Below are positions 37,101 to 50,183 of a stretch of 64,000 nt of DNA, one piece after another. The DNA is from Sarcocystis neurona. Its lineage: Eukaryota > Apicomplexa > Conoidasida > Eucoccidiorida > Sarcocystidae. Each line of letters opens with the position of its first letter. Position 1 is the stretch's first letter. The position numbers and the translations under genes are program-made. Below the pieces are notes generated by a model that was not told the DNA's origin, made no database searches, and saw only the letters and a list, made by a program, of their open reading frames with translations. The stretch covers positions 2,436,798 through 2,500,797 of the forward strand of contig KL647289.1 in NCBI GenBank assembly GCA_000727475.1, read 5' to 3'.

Positions 37101-40100
37101 GCGCGGCAGACGGGGGACAGATTCATTTGATTCTGTGTGCTGCGAAGATGCAGAGGGCGTGAATGACAGGTCTGTCAAAAGCTGCCTCTCGCACTCCGCG
37201 AGTTCAACGCAGAGCTGCACATCCACAAAGCGGAGGATTACAATGCAAGTGTGACACGGCTACCCCGAGGTATGTATATTAACAAGAGCACGACTGCATA
37301 TGCAAATTCCGTTCGTTTCATTCCAGAGATTCAAGTTATTCTATACGCGAATGGCCTTACGCGCTTTATGAAATCAAACCTTTTGCAAAACATCGGCCTG
37401 AGCACCTACGGTCATCTCAATTGAAGACTTCAAAATGGTTGCTATCCCTACAAATCAGTACAACTACGAGAAAACTCTCTACTTCAAGCAGGTGCTTACT
37501 TAAAAGAAACGTAATTAATTACGCGTATGCCACGTGCCTTGTTCAAGCATCGGTACGCACTTATGTGTGTGTACGCTTTCATCTGGCAAGGAACCTTGTG
37601 TCGCTTCTCGTATTTGACTCGTATCTTATACCTGAACGAAAGCCTGAAGCAGGCATTTCACCACCTGCAACGGGACGGCGTTCTTTAGCCGTTGCTTTGG
37701 CTTGGTGTTAAAGCGGGCGCCCTGTCGTAAGGTGCTGACTCGGCGAGCACCGATTGAAAGTCCTGATGACACACTGCCTCGCTTTCTGTGCTACGCATAT
37801 TCAAGGACAAAAAAGGGATCAACGGAGCATAAGTAGAGCACGTAATTAGACTGTGTTTCGTCCACTTTCACAAGTAACACCTGGCGCCGGAAATCGGGGC
37901 CTCCGCTTGTACTGCGTGATTTATTCTCCCAGTGACAAGAGGTATCAGACAAGGAGCAAAGGTGTTCTGTCGAGCTACACAGCTGTTAGTATCAGCTGTT
38001 TGCGTCCGCAGTGTTCCAAGGCAGAAGTTGAGAAGCTCTGCGCAGGCGAGGGGGTACGCGAACAGCTCTTGGTAGGCAGGTTTCAGCTCCAGTATATGGC
38101 AGTTGCAACTTTTTGCAAGATGCCACGAAATTTCAACAGCTAGCACACAGGGGTATATGTGTACTCCCGTAGTTTTACGTGAACATAGGTCAACTGCTGG
38201 ATATATTTGGGTGCGGCAAGAATGCATTAACTCGTTTCGCAGTTGACAATTGCAGGAACCTTGTGGTGAGCTGTATCTTGTCAAGAGGTATGTCTGATGC
38301 GAAGTCAACAGACGAGGGCAACTCTTTGAGGAGGACACAGGATTTTTTTAGGGGCAGAAATTTTAACACATATGCTCGACACAAGGACAACCCTGTTGTC
38401 GATACGTAGCTTAATGAGTTTTTACTTCATATTGTGATCAGCTCATGACATTGCCATTACCACATATCACACTTGAGACGCTCTGTGTCCCCATACCTGG
38501 ATCAGACTATGAGAAGCGGCTGCCTTTTTTGCCCTTCCAATGGTAACACTTTGGACCACTGTGGTGTTCGGGTTCTGGAAAGAAGACTCCAACTGGAAAG
38601 TCTGCAAGGCTTCAAGGCTCTCTCGTGACAGCTTCTCGAGAACATTGTGGCGTTGCAGTGCTTCTTTGTAGCGCCACAGCTGCTGCCGCAGAGCTTCAGT
38701 GTCGCCGCAGAGCTGTTCGCTGAGAGTCTTCAAGTTGGCATTCTCTGCGTGCAACGTGGTGAGCTGCTGGGTCGTCTTCGCTTCCCACTCCAGGCTTCTC
38801 TGCTGTAAAAGACAGTCTTGTGCGGAACGCATGCTCTTCAACTCAGCCTGGTGAGCGTGTCTTAACCGAGAGGCCCAGCGCTGCAGCACATGCACATTTC
38901 CAAACATGCCAGGTATACAACTGAACATATACCGGTTCCGGTCTCAATATGGGAGAGTAAAATACCGAGAATACTTGAGGTGTACTTAGGCACTTTTAGA
39001 GCACATACAATTTGTCTCCGCAAGTGGACTGTAGCACAGAAGGTAACTGGTAGAATGCACAGCCGCCGCGTGCGCGTTAACACGTCAGGACACGGTGGAT
39101 TGTCAGGCACGTTCGGAGCTTGTACTCCTAGATCTGTGTCTACGCCTCTCCTGACGTGCAAACAGCTGTTTGTCTCTTTTTTGCAGCGTAATGCAAGTAA
39201 GTTGCCAGCGCGTAAGGTGCGGCCTCTGCAGTATTTGTGGATACGTTTGCGTATCCGCTTGAATGGGTGCAAATTCTAAAAATGTACACACCTTACTTTA
39301 CCCAGGTGAGGTCCGTGCAATGACGCCCTTTTGACTCTAAGTTTAACAGCTGAGTGAGGGGCTTACAACCATTGGGCTGACAATACAGGAGGTACGACGT
39401 TGTTACTACAACATGTAGGCACCTGTTATGCAGGATCACTATGACTGATACAACCCCCGAATCCCATAAACACATCTAGAGGTACTTTGGCATAGGAACT
39501 CATGCGGGTGGAAAAGTGGAGATCACAGCGTGGAGCAATTGTGAAAAAGTATTTGACGCTTGATTGCTTTCTTCAGCACGCACACGCGTGGCGTTGCTTA
39601 CACTTCGAGCGCATCGGCACTTCCGCATTCAGCTCGTAGGGACATTCTTCGCCGGAACACGAGTCGAAAAAAAAGTGACTGCACGAGAAGATGGTTTACC
39701 TTATTGTGCGCCTTTGCTTCCATGTCCGGTAAGGGCATCCCGTGATACGACCGATTTGCGTAGATACTGTAAGTTTGTCGTACACCTATGTTACTGCTTG
39801 ATTATAACTGACCTACGAGGAGCCTGAACCAAATAATGGTGTGTGTCGTGCCACATTTCTAATGTAGGCACACATACGTGTACGCAGTTCTATTGAATAA
39901 CTCTCCTGTATACATAATTGTCTGCACCCATATATGTTTAAAGTGCACATCCTTTGGAGGTGGATCCGTGTCGGTGAGGAAGCCAGCCAGTAGACATTTG
40001 ACAAACCAGCAGCCTCATTGGGTCACTCCACGTTCTCACACAACGCACAGACCCTACAGCTGCGAACGTGACGTCTTGTTGACTGTTCAGCGTATGCGTT

Positions 40101-43100
40101 ACTATGTATACCCCAGTTCTCTGTATCTGTGTCCTAACTCCACTGCTTGCGTGCGAGTGCCGCTAGGGGCAAACTCACTGCCTAACGTTACACGTACCCA
40201 CACAACGCAAACAGAGTACAACTGCGAAGGTGACGTCTTGTTAAGTGTTCAGCTTATGAGTAATTATTGTATTCCCTAGTTTTCTGGGATATTTGTGTCT
40301 TACCTCCACTTCTTGCATGCGAGCGCGAACGCGCGCTGCGTCTTCCAGGGCAGTCTGTGCCTCACTCAATTGCGAAGTGTGCCTGCTTAGTTCACTGCTA
40401 AGGGACTCATTCCGTAGTCTTAGGCTGGCGGCCTCTATTTCGCGACAGGAGAGCTTTTCCGCCTGCTTGTGCATTTCTACCTGCTGCTCGTGCAGTATCC
40501 GTTTCAACCGAGAGAGCCTCCCGAAGAGTTCAGCCTGAGTACCGTCCAGGTCGTTTTCACGTGGAAGAAAGGTTTCGACGTCAAGGAGACAAAAACTTGC
40601 AAATGAAGTAGTTGCCGTTTGGGAGGTGTCACCGCCAGTACGAGAAGGCCGATTCTTTTTCTCCGGAGATACACCTTCTCTTTCATGCTGCAGCGCGAAG
40701 TCAGCTTGAACGCCTTTTGCACCCCGTTTATTTTCTGCGCAACGTCTCGAGCATAAAGTACGAATGACTCACGAAAATCGACAGTGAGACAGAAAAAGAC
40801 AAAGGTAGCTGAGAAATGGTCGATTCTCTGTTGCCTGTGTTGCAGCTCTGTCGCAATTGCTGGTTAGAGAACGACAAACTAAAACAGACACGTTTGTACG
40901 CCGCAGCTGCAAAAAGGAACCCGAAGGGGTGTCGCCTACGGTAATCCCCGAGTAACAATGTTTTCTTTTCCTCTACGGTAATGTAGATGCGCTGAAAAAC
41001 TCGAGTGTATGCACAGAAAAGTCTTATGCATTAGTTTACGCAGATCGAAGGGGAAGCGTGACAAAGAGGGGGATGTTTCTTGCACACCCAAGACACTCGT
41101 ACCATCTTAACGGTGCGCCCGTGCAGCGTAACGCTGCAACCTCACGCGAAGCTGATATCCTCGTGGCACAGGTTACGCAAAATGAGTCAACGCACACAGT
41201 AATGGGGCACGTCAATAGAATAACTTTTCGCTGCTTCGTTTTCAGTTCCTTACCTACCGTAGTTACTGGATGGGCTGGCCTTGGAAGTTTCATTTCGTGC
41301 AAGAGGGTCAGCTGCTTTTCTTTTTGGTCGAGCAGATGTAACATCATTTTATTCTCTTGCTGCATTTCTTTCAAGGCGAAGTGAAGTGCAGCTCGCTCTC
41401 TTCGCTCCTGTGTCAGCTGTTGGCTCAACTGGTTCAGTTCTTCATAGTTTCCTTCTTCTGCGGCTGCTCCGCCATCGCGAAGAGGTAAAGCAGATACCAG
41501 AGACAGGTGGACCGCTTCCTTCTGCAGCGACTCCAGCACGTCTTTTTTGAACGTGAGGAGTCGTTGCGTGACACGTTCATCGGCTGTCGACTCCGCCAAC
41601 AACTTCACTTCTGTCTTTCCTGCTTCCAGCCACGCCAGCCGCTGCTGGAGAGCATGAGCGTGCTGCTCCATATCCTTCAGGTTGCTGACTAGACGTTTAC
41701 GTTCTTCTTCGTGCACACGCAACTGCTGTAGCACCACAAGTTGCTGATTCTCCATCTCTTCACACCTATTACGATACAGTTGACACAGGTCTCTGGTTAG
41801 ACGATCACCGGCAGCTTGGCTCGCGGAGCGCTGTGAACAAATGGACATTACAGAAGCAGCCACGAATGTAGTGGGGACACGAGACATTACCCCTCGTGTG
41901 GTGCACGTAGGAGGTTATTTTTTCCCTCACGACGTCCCTTGTCTTGTGGCTCTTCTGTTGGTAGGGAGTACAAACGATTGCACGTTAGCGGTGTGGACGA
42001 CGTCGAAAATGACACCAGCAGCTAAAGACATAGTCAACGAGGCACTAAGGAAGACACGTGGAGGCCTATTATATCGACGGACATGAACTGGAAATATAAT
42101 TAGCGACGAATGCAGCTAACACCTCTGGAAGGTGAAAAGTGGAGAAAACATCTACCCAGAGCAGGCCGAAAAGCTCCAAACATGTCCGCGAGCGGATAAA
42201 TTCGTTCACGAGCACCCTCTCTTGACAGTTTTGTCGCCACCATACGCACGCTTGCAAGCCCGTACCGCCCTCCTCTGCCACGCTGTCAGTGACACGCTAA
42301 CATAGCTTTAACGTAGATGATTTGCAGCCGTCGCTGGTGAAGCGCGTACTACTGAGAGGGCAAGCGAATCGCAGCGGAAGAGCTGCGCGATAATTTCACG
42401 GAACTCATCTCCGAGCAGCGGGGACAGGAGACTCCTTTGAACGGCTAAGCCTAAAAAATTATAGACAGTGCAATCTTCGGAGTCTTATACCCACCTGGTG
42501 TTTCAAGATCTGTAGTTGATGTCGCAACAGCGCTCTGTCTCGAAGTAGCTCGTTTTCTCTGGCTTTCTGCAGTTGCCACTGTTTATAAGTCAGACAGGCG
42601 ACGACCTCATTGGTTGCCGCCGCGTATTCAGCGTCAGCAAGCCGGTGACCAGCACAAAGGAACAAGTCACACAGTTGATCCAGGAGTTCCTTCCCTCTCG
42701 CATCGACTGCGGACTTCTCAGTCACACTTGTTCCTAGAGGCATGATGTCCCGTCTTGCGCATTCATGAGATCCGTCACGCTGCCCTTCTGGTGGGAAGAC
42801 CTCTGCCCCCGAAGCAAGTCCCTCACTACAAGTGTGGATTAAATTTTCGACACGAGGTCTCCCCGTGGTGTCCTCTACTATAAACCTGTTTATTTGTGAT
42901 ACCTGTCCTTGTAGGTCATGTTCGACGCACCGGTTCACAGATCTTAGTTGCTGCTGATTTACAGCGCTATTCGTCTCGTGGACTCGCGCTCTTCCACGCA
43001 GCGTGGAACCAGTGACGGGACAACAAGAGCACAAACACGTCGTTTTGAACACGGAGGTGGGCCCTGTTTCACCGTCTTCTATCCTCCATTGTGTCGACCC

Positions 43101-46100
43101 ATTTCCAGTCGACGCCGTGTGTCCGGCAGTACGTTCACCCTTGAAGGCCGAGCCAGCACAACTGCACGCAGAGGCAGAAGAGGGTGAAGTAGAGAACGTA
43201 GCGGGGAAATCACCTAGTTGTGTTTTCGCTAGGCGAGCAAACAGGCTCACTGCGGCGGCTGTTAGCTGTTGGATGGCTCCAACTAAATTCGCCCCTGTAT
43301 CGCTTGCTAGTGTTTCCAATTCGCTTTGGTGTGACGAGACGGAAAGGTGGCCTCCTGGAGAACTGCCGTCAACTTTTTCAGGAGGATTGGCTCTTGCGTG
43401 TTCTGTCGATTGGGGGGGAATGCATGACACATGAGTGTGTTCTCCGTTTGAAGAAACTAAGGGCTGCTGATGAGATTTCCTTGCCAAGTGTCTCTCCGTC
43501 AAGTAGCGCTTGAGTGTTTGGAGGAGTTCCTCGTGCTCGCTACGTTCTTGAGCCGCACGGACAGTGTGTTCTTTATGTAGGTCGTCGAGCTGCTTCCTGC
43601 ACAAGCCTTGCTGCTCACGTAGCAACTGACTCTCTTGCTGAAGCTTTGCTTCACTAGCTTGTAGGACTTCAACCTGTTCAATGGCTTCCCTTTTTTCCTG
43701 GCGAAGCGAGTCATTCTGCTTTTGCAGGAATGCGATTTTTTCCTGCCAGTCAATCTCCGCTCGTAACAGGTGTCTACACATTTCCCTCTGCTTTCGGCTC
43801 TCTTCGGAGAGCTGTTCAATTACGGTGTAGTTATTTTTGAATTCTTGCTGCAGGAAGGTTAACCGTTCCTCTGCCGCACACAGCGCATGTACTTTGCAAA
43901 GGAGTGCCGCTGTGAGCATGCAGATACGCTCACTCGCATCCACGGCGAATTCGACGCAGATATGGTTTCCACAATGGACACTGCCAGCATAGAATACAGA
44001 ATTACCTGCTCCCTCCTTTGAAAGTGTCCTGTCTTTCTTTTGCAGATTTCCTCGGGCCGACGAAAGACTCGCTCCTAGTGACTGCGGAGCAGACAAGTGA
44101 CCAAGTTGTTCCTGAAACTCAGCAGGCACTTCCACGATTACTGAGTGTCTGTCCTCGGTCTGGGAAGCCTGCGTAGAAGTGTCAGATGTCATTCTACTTT
44201 GTAGGAGCCTCCGTAAGTGCTTCTGAAGAACATCCAGCGAACACAGAGTCTCCATTAGTTTCTGCTTCTCTGCTTGGAGGCGCAGTTCTAGACTCGAAAG
44301 CAAACGTTGCTGAGCATCTGTTTTCTGCTGCTTATCTACTGCGAGCGACTGTTGGGCGATGGAGGCGTCGTGTAGGCGAGTACGTGTTCTCTGTAGTCTC
44401 CTCGCCATCGTCTGAAGCTTGATTTTACCTAGGGCAAGCTCGCCCTCAAGTTGAACAATTTTGGCGTGAAGTTTCTTCTTCTCTGCTGCGTGTTCCTCGG
44501 TAGCCGATGCAAGACGGACAGACACATCGATCAGGCGCAGCTCTTTGTCCTCTAGGATACGCTCGTGCTGCAGTAGCCGATCACTTTTTTCTTGCTCGCT
44601 GGCTACCAGGCGCTTCTTCATGTCAAAGGTTAGAGAAGCAAAACTGTCGACATTCAGCTCCAAAAACTCCCTAAATGGAAAACGCGAAGACGACAGTAGT
44701 GTCGTCTGCGTCTGCGCTTCAAGGCATACAGGAGGTGAGTACGCTGTTAGCTTTTCCTCCAGACTTCTTATTTTGGATTTGTAAGCCCCCTCCATTTCTT
44801 CGCATCGGCTTTCCGTCTGACGCACTTGAAGCAGCAGATTCGTCACCCGTGCGTTGAGTTTTGCGGACACTTGCTCAATGGATGCTTTCGCGAGGTCTTC
44901 CCTAACAAGAGATTCCTGCAACTTGTTAATCTCCCGGTCCTTCTGTTGCAAGAGCTCCTTCGCTTCCTTCTCCTTGAGCAGCAGCTGTTCCAGGTATCCT
45001 TCGTGTTTCCGCAGTTGCTTTGCGCCTTCTTCCTTCTCCCGTAGCAGCTGCTCCACGTCCTCTTCCTTTCTTCGAAGCCGGGAGCCCCTGTCATCGATTT
45101 CAGCGCTTGCCTCCAGTAGCGCCTTTTTCAGCTTTGTATTCTCTTCCTGTAATTGCGTGATATTCTCTCTCGACTTGGGTGAAAGTCGTACAGCTGCATG
45201 AAGAGGTTTCGTTACACCGATCCACGCAGCGGTCGTGCCATCGCCTGGGCCGTTGCAGTGCTTACACACTTCAGTCTTGTTGCAGCTCGTTTCTGGGGCA
45301 GAAGAACCTCTATCGACTACAATGTTGGCTGTGGATGAACACGGTGTACCTTCTCCTCCTGTGTGCACACTTTCGCCCGCTTCCTGTGGAAGCCGCAATT
45401 CTCCACACGCTGGCGAAGAAAGCGAAAAGCTGCTGCGTCTTTCATTTTGTGTGCTTCTTTCCTCACAGGAAGCGTTTGAAACTTTTCTCTTGCATGACGC
45501 ATCCGGTGCTGAGAAGTCCATGCGCTGCGCCGTTGTGGTTGTGGAAAACCTGATTTCAGCACCTGCCGTTGAGATTTCAGCTTCCTTGGTATGCTCAAGC
45601 AGAGCTAGATGCTTCTTTTGAAACTCTTCGAGGGTGCAGCTGATATCAAAGAGCTGCTGCGATAGTTTTTCAGTTTCTTCCTCCTTCTTGGAAATGTAGG
45701 ATTCCTTCTCCTGGAGCTGCACCCGTAGCAAGGCGTTCTCCGCCTCCAGCTGACGGACATACACCTGCAACTTCTCATCCCCTTCTAGAATTTTCAGCTG
45801 ACGATACTCTTCGAGAGCACGCACAACAGTTGCTTGCTTGTGCTCCACTTCTTGCAGAGCCAACCGCAGGTTGCACTCGTTCGCCTCTGCTTCACGAGCG
45901 CGACGAAGCGACTGCTCTACTTGCAGTCGCAAAGCATTAACAAGTCCGCAGTCAGATGCCTTCGGAGCGAAAGAAGAAGTAGAGCAGGACGGCAGTGGCA
46001 CCGCTAAGGGTGCACGAGCATTGCAAGAAGCATGTGGAGCTGTTGGAGAATCAAATTCTGCAGAGATCGCAATAGCAGCTGGAAACACAGAAGGATTATT

Positions 46101-46337
46101 AACGGAGATAGGAGGAGCCAAGGGAGCACAAAGAAAAGCAGTGGCTGGTGGAGAAAGAGGCTGTGGTGTGCTGAGAGGCGTTGACGCAGCTTCGCATACA
46201 CTCTTGCGATATAAACGTCGGTTGTTAAAGACTGCAGAAGTCTGACGCAATGAAAGAGCCCTACGTCGCCGAAGAGGGCGTCTGAGCTGAAGCTGAAGCG
46301 TAGCGCGAGACTCTGCTCCTCCTGCTGCATTCTCCAT
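34122..46337 (-). CDS. very large coiled-coil protein, unknown function
   Basis: Exons (minus): 46337-42495, 41830-41254, 40734-40304, 38880-38497 and 37214-34122, all GT-AG with agreeing phases (0, 0 to 1, 1 to 0, 0, 0). They encode about 2775 residues. The start is the ATG in TCTACCATGG (MENAAGGAE); the longer frame upstream begins with TTG. Residues about 150-1281 are dense heptad coiled coil rich in Glu, Gln, Lys and Leu (QLEAENALLRVQLQEKE, LEEKLTAYS). Exons 2-4 continue it (MEQHAHALQQRLAWLEAG, TLHAENANLKTLSEQL). The last exon is different: basic, Ser/Arg-rich, disordered and without long heptads. Such architecture fits a scaffold, golgin, centrosomal or cytoskeletal protein, but nothing specific can be named. 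The frame stops at 34122-34124; further 3' exons may follow instead (see 31305-33857). The acceptor at 37214 has an in-phase alternative at about 37258. Confidence 0.87.
40039..40330. repeat. about 162-bp tandem duplication spanning an exon edge and its intron
   Basis: Copy 1 begins near 40039 and copy 2 near 40201. Shared blocks are CACAACGCA, TGACGTCTTGTT, GTTCAGC(G/T)TATG and (C/T)CCACT(G/T)CTTGC(G/A)TGCGAG, with offsets 162 to 166. Copy 2 contains the end of the coiled-coil gene's exon 3 (to 40304) with its GTAAGA donor. Copy 1 lies wholly in the intron and holds a degraded version of the same exon edge, where the donor GT has become TT. Confidence 0.8.
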
Positions 46338-47633
46338 GGTAGAGAAAAAGCGGTCGGCATTAGCAGATGTAGGTGCGAAGCAAGGAAAAGACTTTGAGGA
46401 GGAGTGGCTTGCGTGAGCTCTTTTTTTCAAGCCTGGCTACCCGCGCAGTCCCCCATCTGAAGTCGTTGGAGCAGTGGGGACTCAGAAAACGGCACACGTC
46501 TACAGGCTGCACACTCGGACGTACGCTTGGGTCTTTGGACACCTTTTCAGGCGCTAAAAAGGTGGTCAAGAAGCAGCTCAGTGTCTCGTTAGGGAGGCCG
46601 GTATACGCATAGTGAACTGCGCCAAATGTTGTATCTCCGTATTTACGTCCACTGCCGCATTCTCCCGTACCACACTCTTTCGACCTCCTACGGACGAGCC
46701 AGCACACGTCAGCATGAAGCTTCCTGCCTCTGTGTCTACATCGTTTGGAAGCTGTTACGAAGTAAACTGTGCTGTGCCCTGCCGCCTCCTGTGACTCTGC
46801 GTCACAAGGGGAATGTGTAGACTCTTCTACTATACGGGCAATAGAGAGGCCCTCCCAGCTCGTATTGCTGTTGCCCCCCGCTGCGCCTCTGCAGACGCCT
46901 GTATACGGCATATTTGCGGAGGCGCACATAGACAATGCTTCAGGGAGATCAGCGCGTGTACATTAGTGCTACAAGAGAGAAAACGGGTACAGTGACAGTT
47001 TACCTGTATGCACATTTATACCGGTGCAGTGCATGTTTGCAGACAAACGTGTAATATGTGTGTATGCAAGCATTATATGTACACACATGTGTATATACAA
47101 ATATGTGCATAAGAGTGGGTATCAAATTTTTGTTCTGTTCGTCTTCTTGGTTTCTTTTTCGGATGGACATATGATGTGCATATAAATATATAGGTGAGTA
47201 AATACTCTTTGTCCGTCTGCGGCGTTTCCTGGTAGTCGTAGAACAGAGTTCCGAATGTCGGGCCAGTGATTCTCTTCTGTGGCTCCCGGCTGTCTTCGAG
47301 CGCCCTTAATTTAGTGCCGTGCAGATACAAAAGGCTTTCTTCTTTTTCTTCACTTCTTGTGAAGCAACGTGATATATGTGATGAGATTTGGGGCGAGAAC
47401 CGCCGCCACGCGCAACAAGTTTAAAAGGCAGTCTTGCTGACGTCTATACTATGCACCACTTTCGATTGCGATGCCTTCAGCGGGCACTTATTAGAGTATG
47501 TGTAGTCTCTTGTTATATCGAAAATCTGAAACAGTGGAAGGTCAACACGCGAACGCTGAGATCAACTGCGAATTAATATTGAAAAGGCTACGGCTCACGA
47601 CCACACCGGTGAGACGTGCTTTGGTCTGCAGTT

Positions 47634-47814
47634 CTATTGCAGACTAACTCGCATGGTTGTGGTGGTGAGTTCCGCTCTTGAAAGCGCATTCGGAACGGCT
47701 TCGTCCCCAGCTGCGTTGCCTGCGGTCGCGTGTTTGGCGTCGAGAGACGAGAGACGGATACATAGCACATAGAATTGCCCGGTACGCTTGTTATATGAGT
47801 CATCTAATTCAATT
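47634..47814 (-). CDS. possible terminal exon of an unidentified minus-strand gene
   Basis: From a candidate acceptor (GTGTCAG at 47815) a frame of about 60 codons (IELDDSYNKRTGQFYVL) runs to a TAG at 47634-47636. Codon choice looks ordinary, but no upstream partner exon was established, and the complementary strand is also open (47822-48031). I recognise no family. Confidence 0.25.
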
Positions 47815-48329
47815 CTGACACTTGTCGCATATAGCAGAGGCAGAGGACAGCCACGCACCCACCACGGGTATGAAAACCTTTTACGCAAATCTGTGGAATA
47901 CACATGGAATGCGAGATTTTGAGAGTAATGCGCACCTCTATGAAGACCACGAAACCACCAGGTCAAAATTAAAAATTCTAAGTACAAGGCGTTACTGCTC
48001 TCCTGCTTTTAGCAACCCCATAGAAGCGTAGACCGCCGTGTGCTCACACAGATGTAAGAATGTGCATGTACCTATACACTTGTGTGCAAATCAACAAACA
48101 CATGTACGTAAATATATATAGATATGTATTCTTACGCGCATTTACAATGGCTGCACAAGTAGCTGCAACCAAATCCTCGTATATGACAACCAACATCGTG
48201 TAAAAGCATTGCGGCGTGTGGATTTGGAGAGGCACGTGGACGTGTGAGCAGTTCGGACGCGGAGCCAGACAGCAGTTGCTGCGTGACAGCTGCGAAAAAT
48301 CGCCAACTGGTACGGAGAACAATTTTATC

Positions 48330-48560
48330 CTAGGTAGAATTCAGAGAACTTCTGCGGCGAGCAGGACTACGAACAGAAGTAGCTCTGCTTGAAGTTCCCG
48401 TGTTGCCAGGAACGACACTGGAAATATAAGCGTAAGCGTAGATGTGGAGGAGATTGAGGATTGCTTTCGAGTTGCGTTCATGCGACGAACGCCGGGACAA
48501 ACTTGCCTGCTGCTGCCTCTGCGCGGATTCTCCTTTTTGTGTGTCCACCGGCAGAATCAT
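48330..48560 (-). CDS. possible small open frame, 76 codons, Ser/Arg-rich
   Basis: An ATG at 48560 (MILPVDTQKGESAQ) opens a 76-residue frame rich in Ser, Arg and Gln that ends at TAG 48330-48332 (RSPARRRSSLNST). It could be a small protein, a terminal exon or chance. It overlaps head-to-head with the plus frame starting at 48559 through a shared CATG. No homology is recognised. Confidence 0.2.
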   Translation of the reverse strand: MILPVDTQKGESAQRQQQASLSRRSSHERNSKAILNLLHIYAYAYISSVVPGNTGTSSRATSVRSPARRRSSLNST

Positions 48561-48723
48561 GAGGGTAGACAAATTCGTGTGTATCAGTGTACCTGCTTGC
48601 ACCATTTATTATAGGCCGTATGTGTGCATGCTGGTGGAGAACGCGGATATGAAAGCATGTACGCTGTTCCTACCGAAAAATGCGAAGCAGTTCGCGGATC
48701 TGTATAAAGCAAATATACACTAG
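48559..48723 (+). CDS. possible exon with weak SRP14-like C-terminal pattern
   Basis: A short plus-strand frame ends at TAG 48721-48723. Its last 28 residues (ACTLFLPKNAKQFADLY then KANIH) have ordinary codon use. The spacing of C, K, T, K, F, Y and AN resembles the last conserved segment of signal recognition particle SRP14, but is four residues shorter and lacks the N-terminal half of that fold. No upstream exon was found, so this is only a suggestion. Confidence 0.15.
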   Translation: MRVDKFVCISVPACTIYYRPYVCMLVENADMKACTLFLPKNAKQFADLYKANIH

Positions 48724-49916
48724 TGAGCATGGAGTGCTCAGAATCTCCACCAACTCTTTCCGAGAGCCTCCACACCTACGCATTTCGGCAACTTGTAGAG
48801 TTCGACGGTGCGCACTGGTCTACTACTATCGCCTCACACCGAAGTCAGTGTAGCAGGTCTATTTCAAAACTGGTAGATTAGAAGTAAAGTGTATCAGTGG
48901 CTCTGCATACAGTGGCAGATTTCCGTGATGTAGGAAAAACACCTTAATTGTGCTGTACACGTCACCAATCTGCAGAGGTAACGTGGGACGGCGACTCAGA
49001 AATGCAACAGTACGAGCAAGACACTTATGAAAGAATAACTTGAAAGCGTGGAATGAAATTCTTTCGTCGCTTAGGAGAATTGGTGGTTCGCGTAGCGCTG
49101 TTACGTCGGATTTCTACCTGCGTAAAACACCATATCAGGCCCTCACTGTCATAGACACGTAGTCGAAGAAGAAGCGCCCCTGGAAAAAGAGAAGAGAGGT
49201 AGTGCCACCTTTGTTTTTCAGTGTGAAGCAGTCAGGCAGTACCACGCAGAACAACAAGGAATTCAGTAGTAATCCTCACAGGATGACCGCGAGCAGCGGT
49301 AAGCGTTGCATTAATGGCCACACTCGGTATCAAGTTAGGCAAAGGGCCGACCATCTATGAATGAATAGTAATAGGTGTTGACAAAGCCGCTGCAACCGAT
49401 GCGTCTCGTCAGCACAACAAATATTGTAACTGGAACTAGACAGATAAGTTAAGCGCGCAGATACTGAAAAGTTGACAGTTGCTCTCTGTACAAAGCAGTC
49501 ACAACCTGCGATGATACTTCGCGACCCCAATGACTGAGAACCTGGCGTGACCAGTGACATCGAGCGGAATTGCAAAGCGGCCATCAGGTAGCCTGATACA
49601 ACGTCCGAGTGCTCCTTCACGTGGTATGTCTCAAGAAAGGCGTTTACGCTTCAGCAGATGCAGTACGCCACATCTTCATGTGTAACTTCGTAAAGCGTCC
49701 TGAAGCACAGTGCTCAATGCACTAGTGACAACTGTGAAGAGGCAGTGAGTATCAGGCTGATTTCATCTTGCTTCCACCAGTGAATGCGTTGTGGACTCTG
49801 TAAATCACGTGTGAATCATTTCAGATTTCGCGACGTCGATGCCACTACGCGAAAGCCTCCGCTGGTCATTATAGGCCAGTTGTGTTACGTCAGTAGTAGT
49901 CATATTTTAGTTGCGC

Positions 49917-50183
49917 ATGAAGACGGTCGCACCAACAACTGGACACTTCCGCATGTATCCAGTGACGCAGAGATGTGGGAGGGTTGAACGTAGAAAAGAA
50001 GAAACGTCGTTGGGTGCGCACTGCTCACAGAAGGGCGAGCTTGACTCAATTGACGTGTGCGACATCCGGAGTTGCGACGAGGACACTTTTTATATCGTTG
50101 AAGGGACTGTGGCCGAAATAACACGAGTCTCTACGTTCAAAACGACCACTATTATCAAACCGGATTTGCCGATTATCAACTGA
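49917..50183 (+). CDS. possible small unidentified gene or exon
   Basis: ATG 49917 opens an 88-codon frame (MKTVAPTTGHFRMYP) ending at TGA 50181-50183, with a mixed acidic composition (SIDVCDIRSCDEDTFYIVEG) unlike simple-sequence noise. An overlapping plus frame from 49784 to 49987 is also open, so an upstream exon is possible. I recognise no domain and could not join it to other exons. Confidence 0.25.
   Translation: MKTVAPTTGHFRMYPVTQRCGRVERRKEETSLGAHCSQKGELDSIDVCDIRSCDEDTFYIVEGTVAEITRVSTFKTTTIIKPDLPIIN

Noticed and set aside
46360..46935. 191-codon minus frame just upstream of the coiled-coil start
   Set aside because: Out of frame with the gene, no convincing donor to join exon 1, and it ends 23 bp before the start. 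It may be leader but is not supported as coding.
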